The position numbers and the translations under genes were made by a program. This document shows, one piece after another, positions 11,235 to 23,500 of a DNA stretch of 64,000 nt. The notes under the pieces were generated by a model. It searched no databases and was not told the DNA's origin. It saw only the letters and a list, made by a program, of their open reading frames with translations. Each line of letters begins with the position of its first letter. Position 1 is the stretch's first letter. The DNA is from Terfezia claveryi (taxonomy: Eukaryota; Ascomycota; Pezizomycetes; Pezizales; Pezizaceae), in the NCBI GenBank assembly GCA_015179025.1, contig WHUX01000170.1, positions 52,133-116,132 of the forward strand, given 5' to 3'.

Positions 11235-13982
11235 GGTGAGTCAGCTTGGGTTGTTGGCTTTGGAGAATGACGAGAAATATGTTGCGGAGAAAAGATCAAG
11301 GACCATTGACAGTATGTCGTAGGTCAGTTCAACCAGCCGGAGCTGGATGGTTAGTATTTAAGTAACAGTCTCGCCTCAGTTCGATCACAAACCGAGACCC
11401 AAAGAAGCAACGAGGAAGCCCGGCTAAGTACGGGTGCACAAGTGGGGTTGATGGTCAGACAGCCCGTGATGATCCCCCATAATCCGCAAGGGCTCTGTGA
11501 TAAGAACTAAGTAAACATATGTATCCTACTCCAATATGTACTTAGTTACTGGCAAATCCGGAGCTTCTGTGCCCTACATAGATACTTCGACTAACAATAT
11601 CTGGATTGGAAGAATCTCGATCGTGAAGCTGGACCCAAGTCTAGTCTGGTTACAAGTCCACTTTTCCGGCGCTCAATTCGCGTTCCATGTCTTGGCAAAA
11701 TAGGTTCCTGCTTTGCCCCACTGTCTACGGAATTCATACGGTAGGGTACATTGTGCGTATGCATGCCTCCACAGCTCTGAAGCTTCTACTGCCGTGGCCA
11801 TGGAATATCAAGATGGCTCCGACTTTGCCCGTTGAAGATACTCTGGGACGTGAGGCATTAAGAATAACTAACTGTAGCTTGTCTCTACGAGAGGTTGTGC
11901 AACCAGACTAGCTTGTTGGAGCAGTTTACTTATGTACCGAGGGGTAGACTAAGAGGGAACCAAGATGGTGCATCGATGTAGATCCTTGGCGAACTTAAAT
12001 TTCGGCTTCCTAAACCCTGAACCCTAGGCTACGCAAAAACCCTGCGCTTCGGCGCCTGTGGGCTGCCAAGGCCGCTCAATCCAGATGTGATTCCGGACTT
12101 TAAATTTTCTCTTGACTCTCTTTGCTCCAACGTTCAATAACAATCCACAGATAACCACCACCAGGAACAGCAGCCACCAACCGTATCACACTCATGATGT
12201 GTATGTTGCTCCCCTCCCACACTCCCACCGCTGCCCTATCCCTCCATCCTGATGATTTGTACAAACCGCATAACTAGAGTCTTTGACCCAAACAAGGTGC
12301 TCCGGTGCCCGGGAATGAAACTCAAATTGCACGTCAGGCTGAATGATGGAGTTTCCATCCTCCTCCCCATTTGTTGTGCTCCTTCCAATGAGCATCACTC
12401 AAGCTAACACTACGACAGAGTAACAGGGTCTGAAACCGCACTCACCTCAAACAACGGCATCGTCTCATTGTAAGGATAGCTTTTTTCAATTACCTTCCCC
12501 TCCCCCCATACCCCCCCATACCATCGCTATGATGAGCAATTTACTTAGACTGGAAATTACCGTCCGAGCGCTTGACTTGTACTCAAACCGCGTTCTGAGG
12601 ACAAATATGCATGGCTTACTGAGCACCTTACACTTAACACTTTGCAATTGATGATATCTATATCGTTCTGCATACAGATGCTAATTACTGTGCTCCGAAC
12701 AGACTCTCGGTGCAGTTCAAAAACCAACCCCCGCCCTCCCATGGAACTCAAAAGCTTGCGTCAATGGTATGTATGTTTTCACAATCTTTGCTCACGATGC
12801 ACATTTAGTTCTCTCCCGAATTTGATGACAACTTAAGCACTGGGCTCTCAGACCGTTCATAGATATGGATGGTCGTTGATGATTGCTTCTTTTGTGGCAG
12901 GCCTCAGAAACCTGACCCACTGATTCATTTCATACCGTATCTGAGCCCGTCATGTTTACAGCAAGGGTGACTTGTTGCTGACATCAATGGCGTCAGATAT
13001 ATTAGCGAGGCGCTTCCGCCGCTCCCATGCCATTGGCAATGAACTAACGGGTAAGCTAAAACAATCCCTTGAAGTTCACCTCCTACACTGCTTTTATGAT
13101 GATTCCCCTTAGATGACGAGTCCTATTCGGGTTTACCGATGACGAGAACTTTTTTTTAAATACCATTCATGCATATCTGAAAATCTACACGTTTTTGCAT
13201 GAATAGCAAGCTTCACCATTATTTTTGGAAGGTGCTGTTGCTAACGTTTGCTCAGTGTACAGAGATAGAGCTTTCAAATCCTCACGCCCTGGGCACTAAC
13301 ATTTCAGGTTGTGAGTATACTCTGTTTCTCTATTCACTATTCGTGCCCTGGGCCAAAGGATGAGATTCCTTTACGAAATGACAAGCATATGTCCGAGCTG
13401 TGTGACAACAGCATAAGACGAGTACTGGACTACCTGATGCACTCCAATCCTATATCTCGTTGAAACACCCACACTTTCGTTGGCTAGTTACTGACTTTTA
13501 CCAAAGTGCAGGCTTAATTAAACCTTTAACTCAACCGCATCATGTTTGACAGCGTTTCACCAACAGGTTTGTCTACCCGTCTTTTATAATTCATGTCCTT
13601 CTCTCCAGCATTTCCTACAATGATGATTTCTTAATTATCTCACGACGGTCAACATAGCCTTTGGCATTGATGAGATTGCCCTTGACCGGGCCTTTGTATC
13701 TGAAAGAAAACACATGCTCTGCACCTTTTGACTTAATAATTTCTTCATTGCGTTGGCTAATATCCTAGCAGTGTAGGACATAGCAAATCTCACAGGCATT
13801 AAGAGACCAACAACTTTGAATATCAATATAATAGTTTATAGATGTTATGTTATCTACATCAACTAACAGTTGGGCCATAATCTGTGTTGTGCGATTCCTT
13901 GTCTGCAAATCTGCTCGGGGATCTGCGTAAAATTGAGATGGCCTAGTCTTTTTGATACGTCGATTGAAGATTAAATGCCGTA
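11235..13982. other. Intergenic region with unresolved short open stretches
   Basis: About 2.7 kb without a gene I can name. From about 12150 to 13060 the + strand shows acceptor- and donor-like signals around short open stretches (for example 12704-12766 and 12961-13051), but no join gives a recognisable family. A related micro-insert ending in AACCAGACTA sits at 11883-11910 with GCTTGT on both sides, and TAGTCTGGTTA lies at 11642-11652. Confidence 0.4.
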
Positions 13983-14591
13983 CCGCATCCACTGGCGAAC
14001 AACGGTCCTTGTCAGTTTAATGACATAGGTCAGCACAATGATACAGTACCACGCAAACTGAGCTACAACGGTCCAATTTATTGAGAAAGTGCACTAGGTA
14101 TCCGAGCGCAAAAATAGGTGGATGATACCGCGCACACTGAGTTATAACGGTCCAGTTTATTGAGAAAGTGCACTAGGTATACGAGTGCAAAAATAGGTGT
14201 TTTATTCTGGAGGACACATTGGCAAATGAAGATACTAGCATTGGACATCGCCGAATTGCAATTACACATGCAGTGGCAGCTGCCTGGTTATGGCTTCATG
14301 AACATAAGCGAGATACAATTATCAAGGCGTTTAAGCAGACTGGTATTTCACTTTATCCAACTGGTAATGATGACCATCAACTGCATGTACGATGGCTACC
14401 TAATCTTGTGGTGGGGCCATGGGAAAAAGAGTCGGATTCCGATGAAGAGCTTGAATATATTGTTGCGGCTGAGGATGTGGTGGTGTACTTTTTCAATAAA
14501 CTGGACCGTTGTAGCTCAGTTTGCGTGGTACTGTATCATTGTGCTGACCTATGTCATTAAACTGACAAGGACCGTTCGCCAGTGGATGCGG
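13983..14591. mobile_element. TA-flanked terminal-inverted-repeat transposon remnant
   Basis: Both ends carry the same inverted sequence. CCGCATCCACTGGCGAAC begins at 13983 and its complement ends at 14591, each bordered by TA. The inverted repeats run about 110 bp (roughly 13983-14093 against 14484-14591) with few differences. Inside the left end a segment of about 70 bp is tandemly repeated (14051-14120 and 14129-14199). The interior keeps an open frame (14219-14560) resembling the C-terminal part of a DDE transposase. At 609 bp the element is too short to be autonomous. TA flanks fit the Tc1/mariner-pogo superfamily. Confidence 0.75.
14219..14560 (+). pseudogene. DDE transposase C-terminal fragment
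   Basis: About 113 residues open from inside the TIR element into its right inverted repeat. The part up to about residue 75 looks like protein: WLWLHEHKRDTIIKAFKQTG followed by an acidic stretch (EKESDSDEEL). Trp-rich helices before a K.F..(C/T)GI motif occur near the end of pogo/Jerky-type transposases, so I read this as a truncated remnant. The last 35 residues are simply the inverted repeat translated. No catalytic residues are present. Confidence 0.4.
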
Positions 14592-15645
14592 TAATGTCTC
14601 ATTACACAATTTCGTAATTAACCGGAATTATGTCGAGTTACCTACCCCACGGTCGGCTAGCTACCGGGGTAACGCACCGCCCATCGGAAAAGAGTATAGC
14701 ACTGAGATAAATACAATAAGCAGACTATAGTGTTATTTCATATTCCTTAATTTCACGTGGGCTTACAATTAATGAGAAAAAAAAAAAAAAAAAAAAGTCT
14801 GTTCCTTAGCTAGGATGGCGATGCAGTCGAGCGCCTTTTCTTTTTTCCTCCTATTTTATGTCCGATTGGGATAGAGAGAGAGAGAGTAGCGGTTTCCTTA
14901 ACCTTACAACTCTTACCAATTTTATTGGGAGATTACATAGCACCTTTTTTTTTTTTTTTTTTTTTGCCTATCTACAAGAAAATCATAAAGTTCATCAGCA
15001 CTGAGATAGAAATGTGGTGAGAAGCAAGAGAATTATCCAAGCAAGTTTTGCACATACATACATACATAGTTCGCGCGCAGTACCAGTGGAGTTGGCTCGC
15101 CATATGATTTTTTATTTTTATTTTTTTTTTATTTAAAGATTTAGACACAGTTGAGGGTAATTACACCTACATCCACCTCACCTTCTTCGATGAATCTTCA
15201 CAACATAACTGTACTGTAAAGATATATCCAAAATATCCAAATCTACAACTAAATCAAAGTAAAGTAGTGGTAGCCACGGGCAAACGTAACATCTCCCTCT
15301 CCCTCCCTTGGAACTTATCGCCGTATTGGGTGGGGATTCAGAGGGGGGTTCCGATGTTCGTGCGTTGTCCAGGTGTATAGGGGGTCCAGTTTGTCCTATA
15401 GGTACAAAGCCACACATAACCGAGCCTTCGATAGGTATTCGTAAGGCCCTCAGGCGGTGGAAGGTAAGGTAGTCTTGACCAAATAAGCAACCCTTCTTTT
15501 TCGCTAGATATCACATTCACGGTACCATTGCGAAACAACATACAATAAATGAATATGTACAATAAATGAATATGTTACAGTTCGTCCTCCATATGATAAT
15601 TACCTCACTAGAACAACATTCCCCCCCCCCCCCCCGCCCCGTATT
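14592..15645. other. Intergenic region rich in homopolymer runs
   Basis: 3' flank of the G-patch gene. It holds an A20 run (about 14777-14796), a T21 run (about 14945-14965), a CATA microsatellite near 15054-15067, a T-rich stretch at 15110-15130 and a C15 run at 15621-15635. No gene seen. Confidence 0.6.
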
Positions 15646-18600
15646 CTACATGTGCCCGATTCTCTCCAGTACGTTTTCCAAACCCAGCGGCTCAAACTTG
15701 TCCCTACTCCTCTTGTCCTGTCCCCAAACAACGTCATTCCTCAAATATACCACCAACCCCCCAACTCCACTTGCGCTTGCTGTAATCCTAAACAACGCCT
15801 GTCCCGTCTTCTCATCCGCCTTTCTCAATGGTATCAAAAGCAGGTTATTCTCCGCACACCAATCCTCTATCGCATCTCTAAAGGATACTTGCTCGTTCGC
15901 CTTCGCCGCTCTAGCTTCATTCTTCTCCCGTTCTCGTTCTCGTTGCTCCCGCTCCTTCTCCTTCCGACTCTTATCATGCGCAGGCTTGATAGGACGGGCG
16001 GGACCTGCTTCAGGTAGCGGTAATTCCTTCTTTGCTCGTGTGGAGCCCGGGCCAAGATCCATCGCATGATTAATCATGTCTAGGCCTTTATCGAATTCGC
16101 TTCGGACGATGGGGGAAGCACGGATGGCATCTGGCACCACTGTCTGCCAAAATTGATACCACGCACTGACTTCTCCAAGAACAACCCCATCCGAGGTAAG
16201 CCACATGTGTAGCGTGTTTAGCCACTTTGGAAACATCTCCGCTTGAAGAAGATGCGCGAGGGTTGATACTCGGAAACCGTCTTGCCACCGCCAGAGGGCG
16301 TCCAGGGGGGAGAGATCCTGCTCTGCAGGGTTGACGATGAACTCCGTCCGAAGGAGTAGGGCGAGGCGGGGGAGTAAGTGACGGATGAGCAGATTTTCGA
16401 TGACGGAGGATCCAAGGAGTTCAGTCCATTCGGGAAGGCCTTGGATTGGCCCAGAGGTGAGTGGATGTGAGGAGAGGAGGGCGGTAAATTTGACTTTGAT
16501 GTCTGTTAGGAGGGATGGAAGGTGAGTTTGTGCATTGATGTGGGGCAGCCATGGGAAGATCCAAATATGCGGAGGTGGGGTTGGGGCAGAGATTTTTTTC
16601 CGGCTGCTACTGCTGGAAGATTCCAACCGGGGATTCCAATCAGAAATTGCGGCTTTGAGTTTCGGCATAATGAGCTGGTCGAGGACGTTGGCATGTATGA
16701 ATGGTGGAAGGAGAGAACCCCATGCCTCAAGAAGGGTTAACACGGGTGACGGGTCATGAACGTCCCATTGGTTATTAATCGCAGATCGGACTTTGGGCAG
16801 CCAAAGGTTATAGATGAGAGATTCATAGGCAGTGGCAGATTTGCTCGGGCGCTCTAGGTAACCCCGCTTATTATAGCGGGCCTCGATGTCTTCTCTACTC
16901 CTCACTTTGAGAAGCAGTCGTAGGCGCCGAAGTAACTCCGTCAGATAGAATGGGTCAGATATCGGTGTCCATGTAGCCATGCATTGTTTGAACACGGGTA
17001 CTATAGCTGCGACAGCTATCTCTGACAGCTTGTAAACCTCCAATTCATCCTTAAATTGGAATTGGAGGGTCTCCAGTTGCTCAACCATCTCCTTGAATGT
17101 TTCTTCTTCGATCCGTATAGGCTTCGACCCATCATTATCAATACCAACGCTCTTCAACTTCAGGACCAGTTCAGTCAACGCTGTCAGTCGCTGAATTTGA
17201 TCCGTTTGCTCATCGACATCCTTTGTAAGCCTTTCCTCCTCCTGATCTGCATACGCCTTCTTATCCTGCAACCCTTGCCATTCCGCTGCGAAACTCTCTA
17301 GGTCCCGCCTCGCCATCCGCGCAATCTTGAGCTTCTCCTCCTCCTCGGGGGAAAGTTTCTTCGCTTCAGGTACTGCTTTTGTAAATAAACCGGAGGTAGG
17401 ATCAAGTACCCTTGCTTCCGGTCCTCTCATATCAACAATGGACTTCAGTACACTCGGCACCCTGAGTCCCACTGCACTCCTTTCGATCTCCTCTGCCGTC
17501 TTGAATTTCGGCTTTTCCTTTTTCCTGCTGACATGGGCCGCTCCGGCAGCAGCACCCTTCTTCTTAGCTTTCCTTGCCTTCCGCTCCTTCTCACTGTCGG
17601 AGTCACTCAAGACTTTTCCGCACAGCTCAGCAGCTCGTCGCGCCTCAGCTTTAGCTTGCTCTGTCTTTTCCTTGATGGCGCCGACACCAACACCCTGAGG
17701 ACGAAGCTTGACTTCGATTGGCGCGAGAATACCCTGCCCTTGGGTACCGAGACCCTGCCCAGGAACGTAACCCATTTTGGCCATCATTCGTGCTGCGAAG
17801 CTATTTGGGTTTGCATTAGAAATGGGCGTTGGGCCCCCGCCTTTTTTTTGCCCCCCTCTTCCACGGGACTGTTGTGTAAAATCGGTGAACGATGGCTTCG
17901 GGGCAACAAGAGGTGGGGCTTCTTGCACCTTCGGGGAGGAAAAAGGCACGGGCTCATGGAGCCGCTGGTGGGCTATGGAGGACACGAATCCTCGCCCAAG
18001 TGGTGACTCAAATGATGGTAAGGGGGACGCCGTGGATCCAAGACCTCGGTGGTCGACTCCGGGAGTAGACGCGCCGGAGGCGGCTTGGTGGGGAGTATTT
18101 CCGCCGCCTGTGCTTGTGTCTGCGAATCCAGAACCTGTCCCGAGACCGGCCTTGGTGAACCCTTTGAATAGGCCAGCCTTCTTCCCTGCACCTCCGAGTG
18201 ACCTTCCAAGCCCGAGTCGCGGTCGCTCCTCTTCTCGTGCAACTTTCTCGTCCTCTAGATACGCCCCCCCCAGTACTAGATCTCGACGACCCATGCCACC
18301 CATCTGACCGGCACCTCCTAGTCCAACACCACTTGCACTTTCTTCTTCCTCATCTTCATCACTCCCCGTCCTCCCTCGCAGCCCAGCAAAAGAACCCAGA
18401 TCCTCTTTCACTTGCTCCTCCTCGTCTGGCCCACTTTCTTCATCCTCCTCCACATCCTGATCACCTTCATCATCATCGCTCATACTGATATCCCCTCCAC
18501 CACTTATAACAAACCCCATGCCATGTGCTCTCAACGGCCTTCCTCCCCTTCCCCCCCTTCCCCCACCCCCCGAGGGCCACTATCCTCATATTCGCTATCA

Positions 18601-18812
18601 CTCCCAAACACACCCAGCGCAGCATCATCCCTCGCTTCCTGCCCTGTACGCCGTCGCTTTCGCCGGTGCCAAGTTCGAAACTCTCCAGTTGCATCAGGAA
18701 CTGTTGGGTCGATGCCGTCGTCTTCAGAGCCACCGGAGGAGCTGTCACTGTGGTAGGCGTCCATCAGACCATTTTTGCGGGAGTGAGAGTTACCTAAGCC
18801 AGGGAACGACAT
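15646..18812 (-). CDS. G-patch splicing factor, Spp382/Ntr1-TFIP11 family (one-base frameshift in a G run)
   Basis: Spliceosome disassembly factor that activates the DEAH helicase Prp43. Translation starts at ATG 18812 (MSFPGLGNSHSRK) and continues through an acidic N-terminal region. At about 18541-18580 the frame ends in a run of G-rich codons, while the neighbouring frame continues at once with RPLRAHGMGFV, the expected family sequence, to the stop at 15646-15648. Adding one base to one of the G runs makes a single 1055-residue frame. Further features are a G-patch (about residues 330-375: MMAKMGYVPGQGLGTQGQGI), a charged coiled-coil segment and a long GCFC-type C-terminal domain with LEAWGSLLPPFI and LPRLALLLRTEFIVNP. 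A short intron or a true frameshift is possible, but a homopolymer error fits best. Confidence 0.88.
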
Positions 18813-19022
18813 CGTGGTCGACGCGATGGAGTATTGGCCGTGATAGTTTAGGCTGAAGGTCTTGTTGACAATATTCGTGTGTGAGAAGTTTTCTACTGAC
18901 GAGTAATAAATGCAACTGACTGAGGCTCACGCTAGCGGCCAAGCGCGTCTTGTCTTATCGATAAGCCTAACGAATCAAACTATTCCATTCTGCAACCTCC
19001 CCAACACCGTTGGCCGCCCATC
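18813..19022. promoter_or_regulatory. Shared divergent promoter of the G-patch factor and PSF3
   Basis: Only 210 bases separate the two opposite start codons, so both promoters must lie here. It contains a perfect 12-bp palindrome CTTATCGATAAG at 18954-18965, about 58 bases from the PSF3 start, and a GC-rich AAGCGCGTC just before it. A role for either motif is inference. Confidence 0.5.
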
Positions 19023-19603
19023 ATGAGTGGAGGCTACTACGACATCGATGCCATCCTCACCGATGCGCAGGTATTCCCCTCCATAGATTCCATAACGAAA
19101 CTCATTTAACCTATGATATCCAGAAAATACCCTGTACCTTCAATATCTCAGTTCCGGGTCTCGGCTACCTCGAATCCCCTACCCTTCGGGACCTCTCCAC
19201 CGGAAGCACCGTCCTTCTCCCGCTCTGGATGGCCTCACAGATTATCCTCGCCCGAACACGAAACACTACACTTCTCGAATTCGATGTCCCACAGGCACTT
19301 TCCCCCCGCGTCATCAACGCACTTAAAGCCGATCCTCGTTCAGTGGATTTAAGAGCATTAGCTACACATTTCTATGGGCTCGGGATCAAAACACTGGAAT
19401 TGCTGAGTGATGAGGAGCAGATGTGTGATGTCCTAGCGAACAGCTTCAAAATTAGAGCGAGGGAGGTCAGCGATCACGCGCATAACCCAAGGGGGGCGTT
19501 GGGTGAAGGGGCGGATTTCTTGAGGGGGTTGGATGAGATGGAGAGGCAAAGTGAGTTTGAAGTTCTGGGATTTGTGAAGGGAGGGGATGAGTGGGTTAGC
19601 TGA
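19023..19603 (+). CDS. PSF3: GINS complex subunit Psf3
   Basis: Subunit of the GINS tetramer, part of the Cdc45-MCM-GINS replicative helicase. Two exons (19023-19070 and 19124-19603) give 175 residues, the normal length for Psf3. The first exon encodes MSGGYYDIDAILTDAQ and splices in phase to KIPCTFNISVPGLGYLE, the conserved start of the family (YYDIDAIL.D.Q..PC.F....PGLGYL). The helical core includes LPLWMASQIILAR and LLEFDVPQALSPRVINALKAD. The C-terminal part (FLRGLDEMERQSEF) matches the family's last helix. It shares a 210-base divergent promoter with the splicing factor and converges on the ENA ATPase. Confidence 0.94.
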
Positions 19604-20542
19604 TGAGAAATGAGGATGTAGTGTTTAGGGCGGCACATGAGAGTGTGAAACAGATGAAGGCGTTCATGGCAGATAGGAGTGGGAGGAAGAATTGAGATGC
19701 GGATTAGCCAACCAACACCAATGTCTCTTTTCATGCATTTGTTTGGGCCATTCACATATCCAAGGAGTAAACGGTGTTATGGTATACATTGAGTAGATAC
19801 ATAATAGGGCGTCTGTCAGTATAGCTTCTGAGGAATTGCGCATAACGTGCTACTTGAGCTTGAAGGTCAGTTGTGGGGCCTGGGGAATAAGTGTAGCCGT
19901 ATATATATTTATGGATCAGGGACGGGGAAACATCTTGCCCCATGGCTGCATTCTAGATCGTAATACTGGTGGAACGATAAGTCTATCCAGGTTATATTGA
20001 TCGGTAAAGGAGACTAAGTTACCTGCCACAAGGAGCATTCTAGGCTGGGTAGGCATTCCTAGAGTGCCGATACTTACGAATTATTCACGACTATTCATTT
20101 ATATGGTAAACCTCAGATAAGGGCAGAAAACTTGTGGAGGTGCTGTATGATCAGTGATATATTATATCTATACTTTTTTCCTCTTCCTCCCTTACGTACA
20201 GTAACTCCAGCTCCAAATTTTTTTTTTTTTCACTTTAGCTATATACTGATAACTCCGAGACACCCCCGGGAGAAAAAGTGTTGAAAACACTCTAACAAGA
20301 TGGCTGGTATAATATGGCATAAGTGCATATAATAAGGTGTCTGGGGGAAATATCATGAAAAGGGACTTTGACATCTTGTCAATGAGTTGCGGATATGAAT
20401 TTGGGGGGGGGGTGAGGGTGGGTTTGAGAGCAGAATGAGGCGATGGAATTAGCCCGCAACAGCAGAAGAATAGATAACTCCCCACCAGAGCTAGAAAGGG
20501 ATCATACTCAGAGTAGATAGGTATGGGAAAATATTTCGGCAA
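19604..20542. other. Convergent 3' region between PSF3 and the ENA ATPase
   Basis: 939 bases between two converging stops. It contains a T11 run near 20218 and a G-rich tract near 20402-20412. No gene or repeat recognised. Confidence 0.6.
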
Positions 20543-23500
20543 TTATACGTTCTCGTCTGCTGCTGAGGGTTGTTGTGGCACCGACAAACCTGGTGGGCGG
20601 GTATCCATGGTCGTCGCTCTTGACATTCCGCTTGTTGAGGTTCGTGTCATAGTTTTTGCCATTGTAAAGAAACCCTGTCTAAGCGAAATCGAAGCATCTT
20701 TCTTAACGCGATCGGAGATACCGGCGTTAAACAAGCCGTACTTTCGCTTGATAAATTTCCACGTTTCTACACCGAGGATAAACACTGGGACAGCCCCGAC
20801 GGAGAGACCCCACTCCCAGGTGATACCCTTGTGCTTGAAGACGTTGGTATTGAGGCCTGGAATGTAAATAACAGGGAAGACTGACAAGGCGCCGATAATG
20901 ACTGACCAAAAGAGGAACTTATTCGCGTAGATATCACGAAAGAAAGGGAGGTGGTACTCGGTTTGGTATGGGTCAAGTCGAAATATGGATCTCCGGATGG
21001 ATTTAAATTCCCAAGAGGAAATCAGAATGAGCCATGTGAGCTGAGCAAAAACGGCACCACGAGCACGAAAGACAGTGTCGCATTCCAGACTGTAGCTTGC
21101 GTTGCAGTTCTTTCCCAGATTACCATTCCCAACACCATATACAACAATAATGAATGTGCATAAAGAGCACGCACCCATTATTGTTCCATATACCAACATA
21201 TCGACCAAAATCTGAGCTGTAAAGACACCCTTCTTATTGTCATGAGGATCTCTGCGCATGATATCCGTGGTGGCATCCTCTAATCCCAGCCCGAAGGCGG
21301 GGAATGACGAGGTGATCATGTTAATCCAGAGGATTTCCAGTGGTGCAAGCGGAAATACAGAGAGCTTGTTTTCGTCCTGGAACGCCAAACCAATAATGAG
21401 GAGAATAACTTCACCTACGTTGGATACAAGCAAATGGAGGATAAATTTTTGGATATTATCGAACATGCGCCTCCCTTCTTCAACGGCATTAACGATACTG
21501 GCAAAGTTATCGTCAGTCAATACAATAGCTGAAGCGGATTTGGCCACATCAGATCCGTTCATGCCCATAGCGATACCGACATCAGCCTCGCTAAGAGATG
21601 GAGCATCATTAACACCATCACCAGTCATTGCAGAGAAACGGTTTCTCCGCCTTAGGGCCATGATCATTTTTGTCTTTGTATCTGGAGCGCAACGAGCGAT
21701 AACGAATGGAAGTGTTGGGAGTTTATCAATTTCCTCGTCCGACATAGTGTCAAATTCCACACCAGTTTTGACCATACTTGCTACGACATCCGCTGGAAGT
21801 GCCCTGAAGTCTCTAGGGATGATTCCAACATCTCGGGCAATAGCACGAGCAGTGCTTGGGTGATCTTAAAGTAAATTAGTTGCCCGTAAGCGAATAAGAT
21901 TACAATCAGACATACCTCCTGTTAACATATGGACCTGGATACCAGCTATGGTGCAAGCCTTGATGGCATCTTTAGTCTCCAAACGCGGCGGATCGTAGAT
22001 ACCAACCAGACCCAAAAACGTGTATTCATGTTCAACCTCCTCACGGGCAACGTTTTTCCACTCGGCTTCTGACAATCTTCCCGGAAGGTATCTCTGTGCC
22101 AACGCTAGTACTCTAAACCCCTGGTCGGCAAGCAGGGACATTTGCCGAAGAACCTCATTCTTGTGATCTTCAGTAATGGTTTCACCTTGAGGACCATAGG
22201 AAACACATCGCTCAAGGATGCGCTCAACAGCACCCTTAGCCAAGATCAAATCCTCACCAGAAGGTTTCCGATATACAACGGCCATTCTCTTGATAGCACT
22301 GTCGAATGGATATTCGCTAACCGGAGTCCATCCAACCTCTGTGAGCTTTGAACGTTCGAAGTCGAACCTTTGTGCAAAAACCGCTAGTGCAATCTAATAA
22401 ATAACGTTAGTAGGTAGTTCCACAAATTTCGGTCAATTATTTACCTCTGTTGGGTCGCCATTGCCAATCCATTTTCCCTTTTCAGTATCAAATCGGACCT
22501 TGGCAATGTTGCAAAGAGCAGCTGTGAGAAGCATCTTTTCCAATTCCGGAGTCATTTCCGGGCGCTCGCCGTCTCGAACCTCCTCCTCGTCGTCAGAGTT
22601 TGTTTCTTTCTCTTCCACGAATTTCTTCCTGCCAACGGGTTCGTCGAATTTCAATGCCAGAGCAGAACGTGCCTGATCACGCTCTTGTTGCTTACGTTCA
22701 TACACTTTATCAGCATCCGGTTCCTCAGTAGAAACTACGCCGAGACGTATGGCTCCCGAGTTAGGATCAAAAGGATCGCCAGTCTTCTCGACACTGTAGA
22801 TTCCAACGTCGGGAATCCATGCTTTCTTGGTAATCATCCGTCCTTGAGTGAGAGTACCAGTTTTATCTGAACAAATGTTCGTAACCCCTCCAAGCGCCTC
22901 GAGGGCGTCAAGCTTGCGAACAATGACTTTTCTTCTCACCATTCGCTTCATGCCAACGGCCATTGTGATCGTTAAGACCGCAATGAGGGATTCGGGTATG
23001 ATGGCAATACCTATTGCACGTGTCAGCAATATTATCCAGACAGACAAGTAATATACGCGGGATATCCCACCAAGAGAAATGGCGTAAATCGTGACCTCAT
23101 GTGTAACATTGAATTTGTTAACAGCAAAGACAATCACTGCAAGCAGAATGGCACAGAAGAGCAAAACATAAGCCAGTTTTGCTAACTTTCTCTGAAGCGG
23201 AGTACCCTCGGTGAGTCCAAGGAACTTCCCAAAGAAATCCCATGTCCTTCTACCTCCTCCGGTAATTGGAGCATGCCATCCACCCTTCTTCGGATTCATT
23301 GTTCGATTTGCTGGACGGACCACCTTCCCACCCACAGATAGAGCAATCCTCCCAATCTCGGTATTCATACCTGTGGCAACGACAAAACCCTTGCATCGAC
23401 CTTTAGTGACCTTTGTTGTGGCATATGCAATGTTAATCCTGTCACCAACGCCGATGTTCTCCTCAAGAACCGTATTTGCGTCTTTGACTACTGGTTCAGA

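Noticed and set aside
12009..12028. Telomere-like CCTAAACCCTGAACCCTAGG
   Set aside because: Only two to three imperfect units, more like a plant-type repeat. Too short to call an interstitial telomere.
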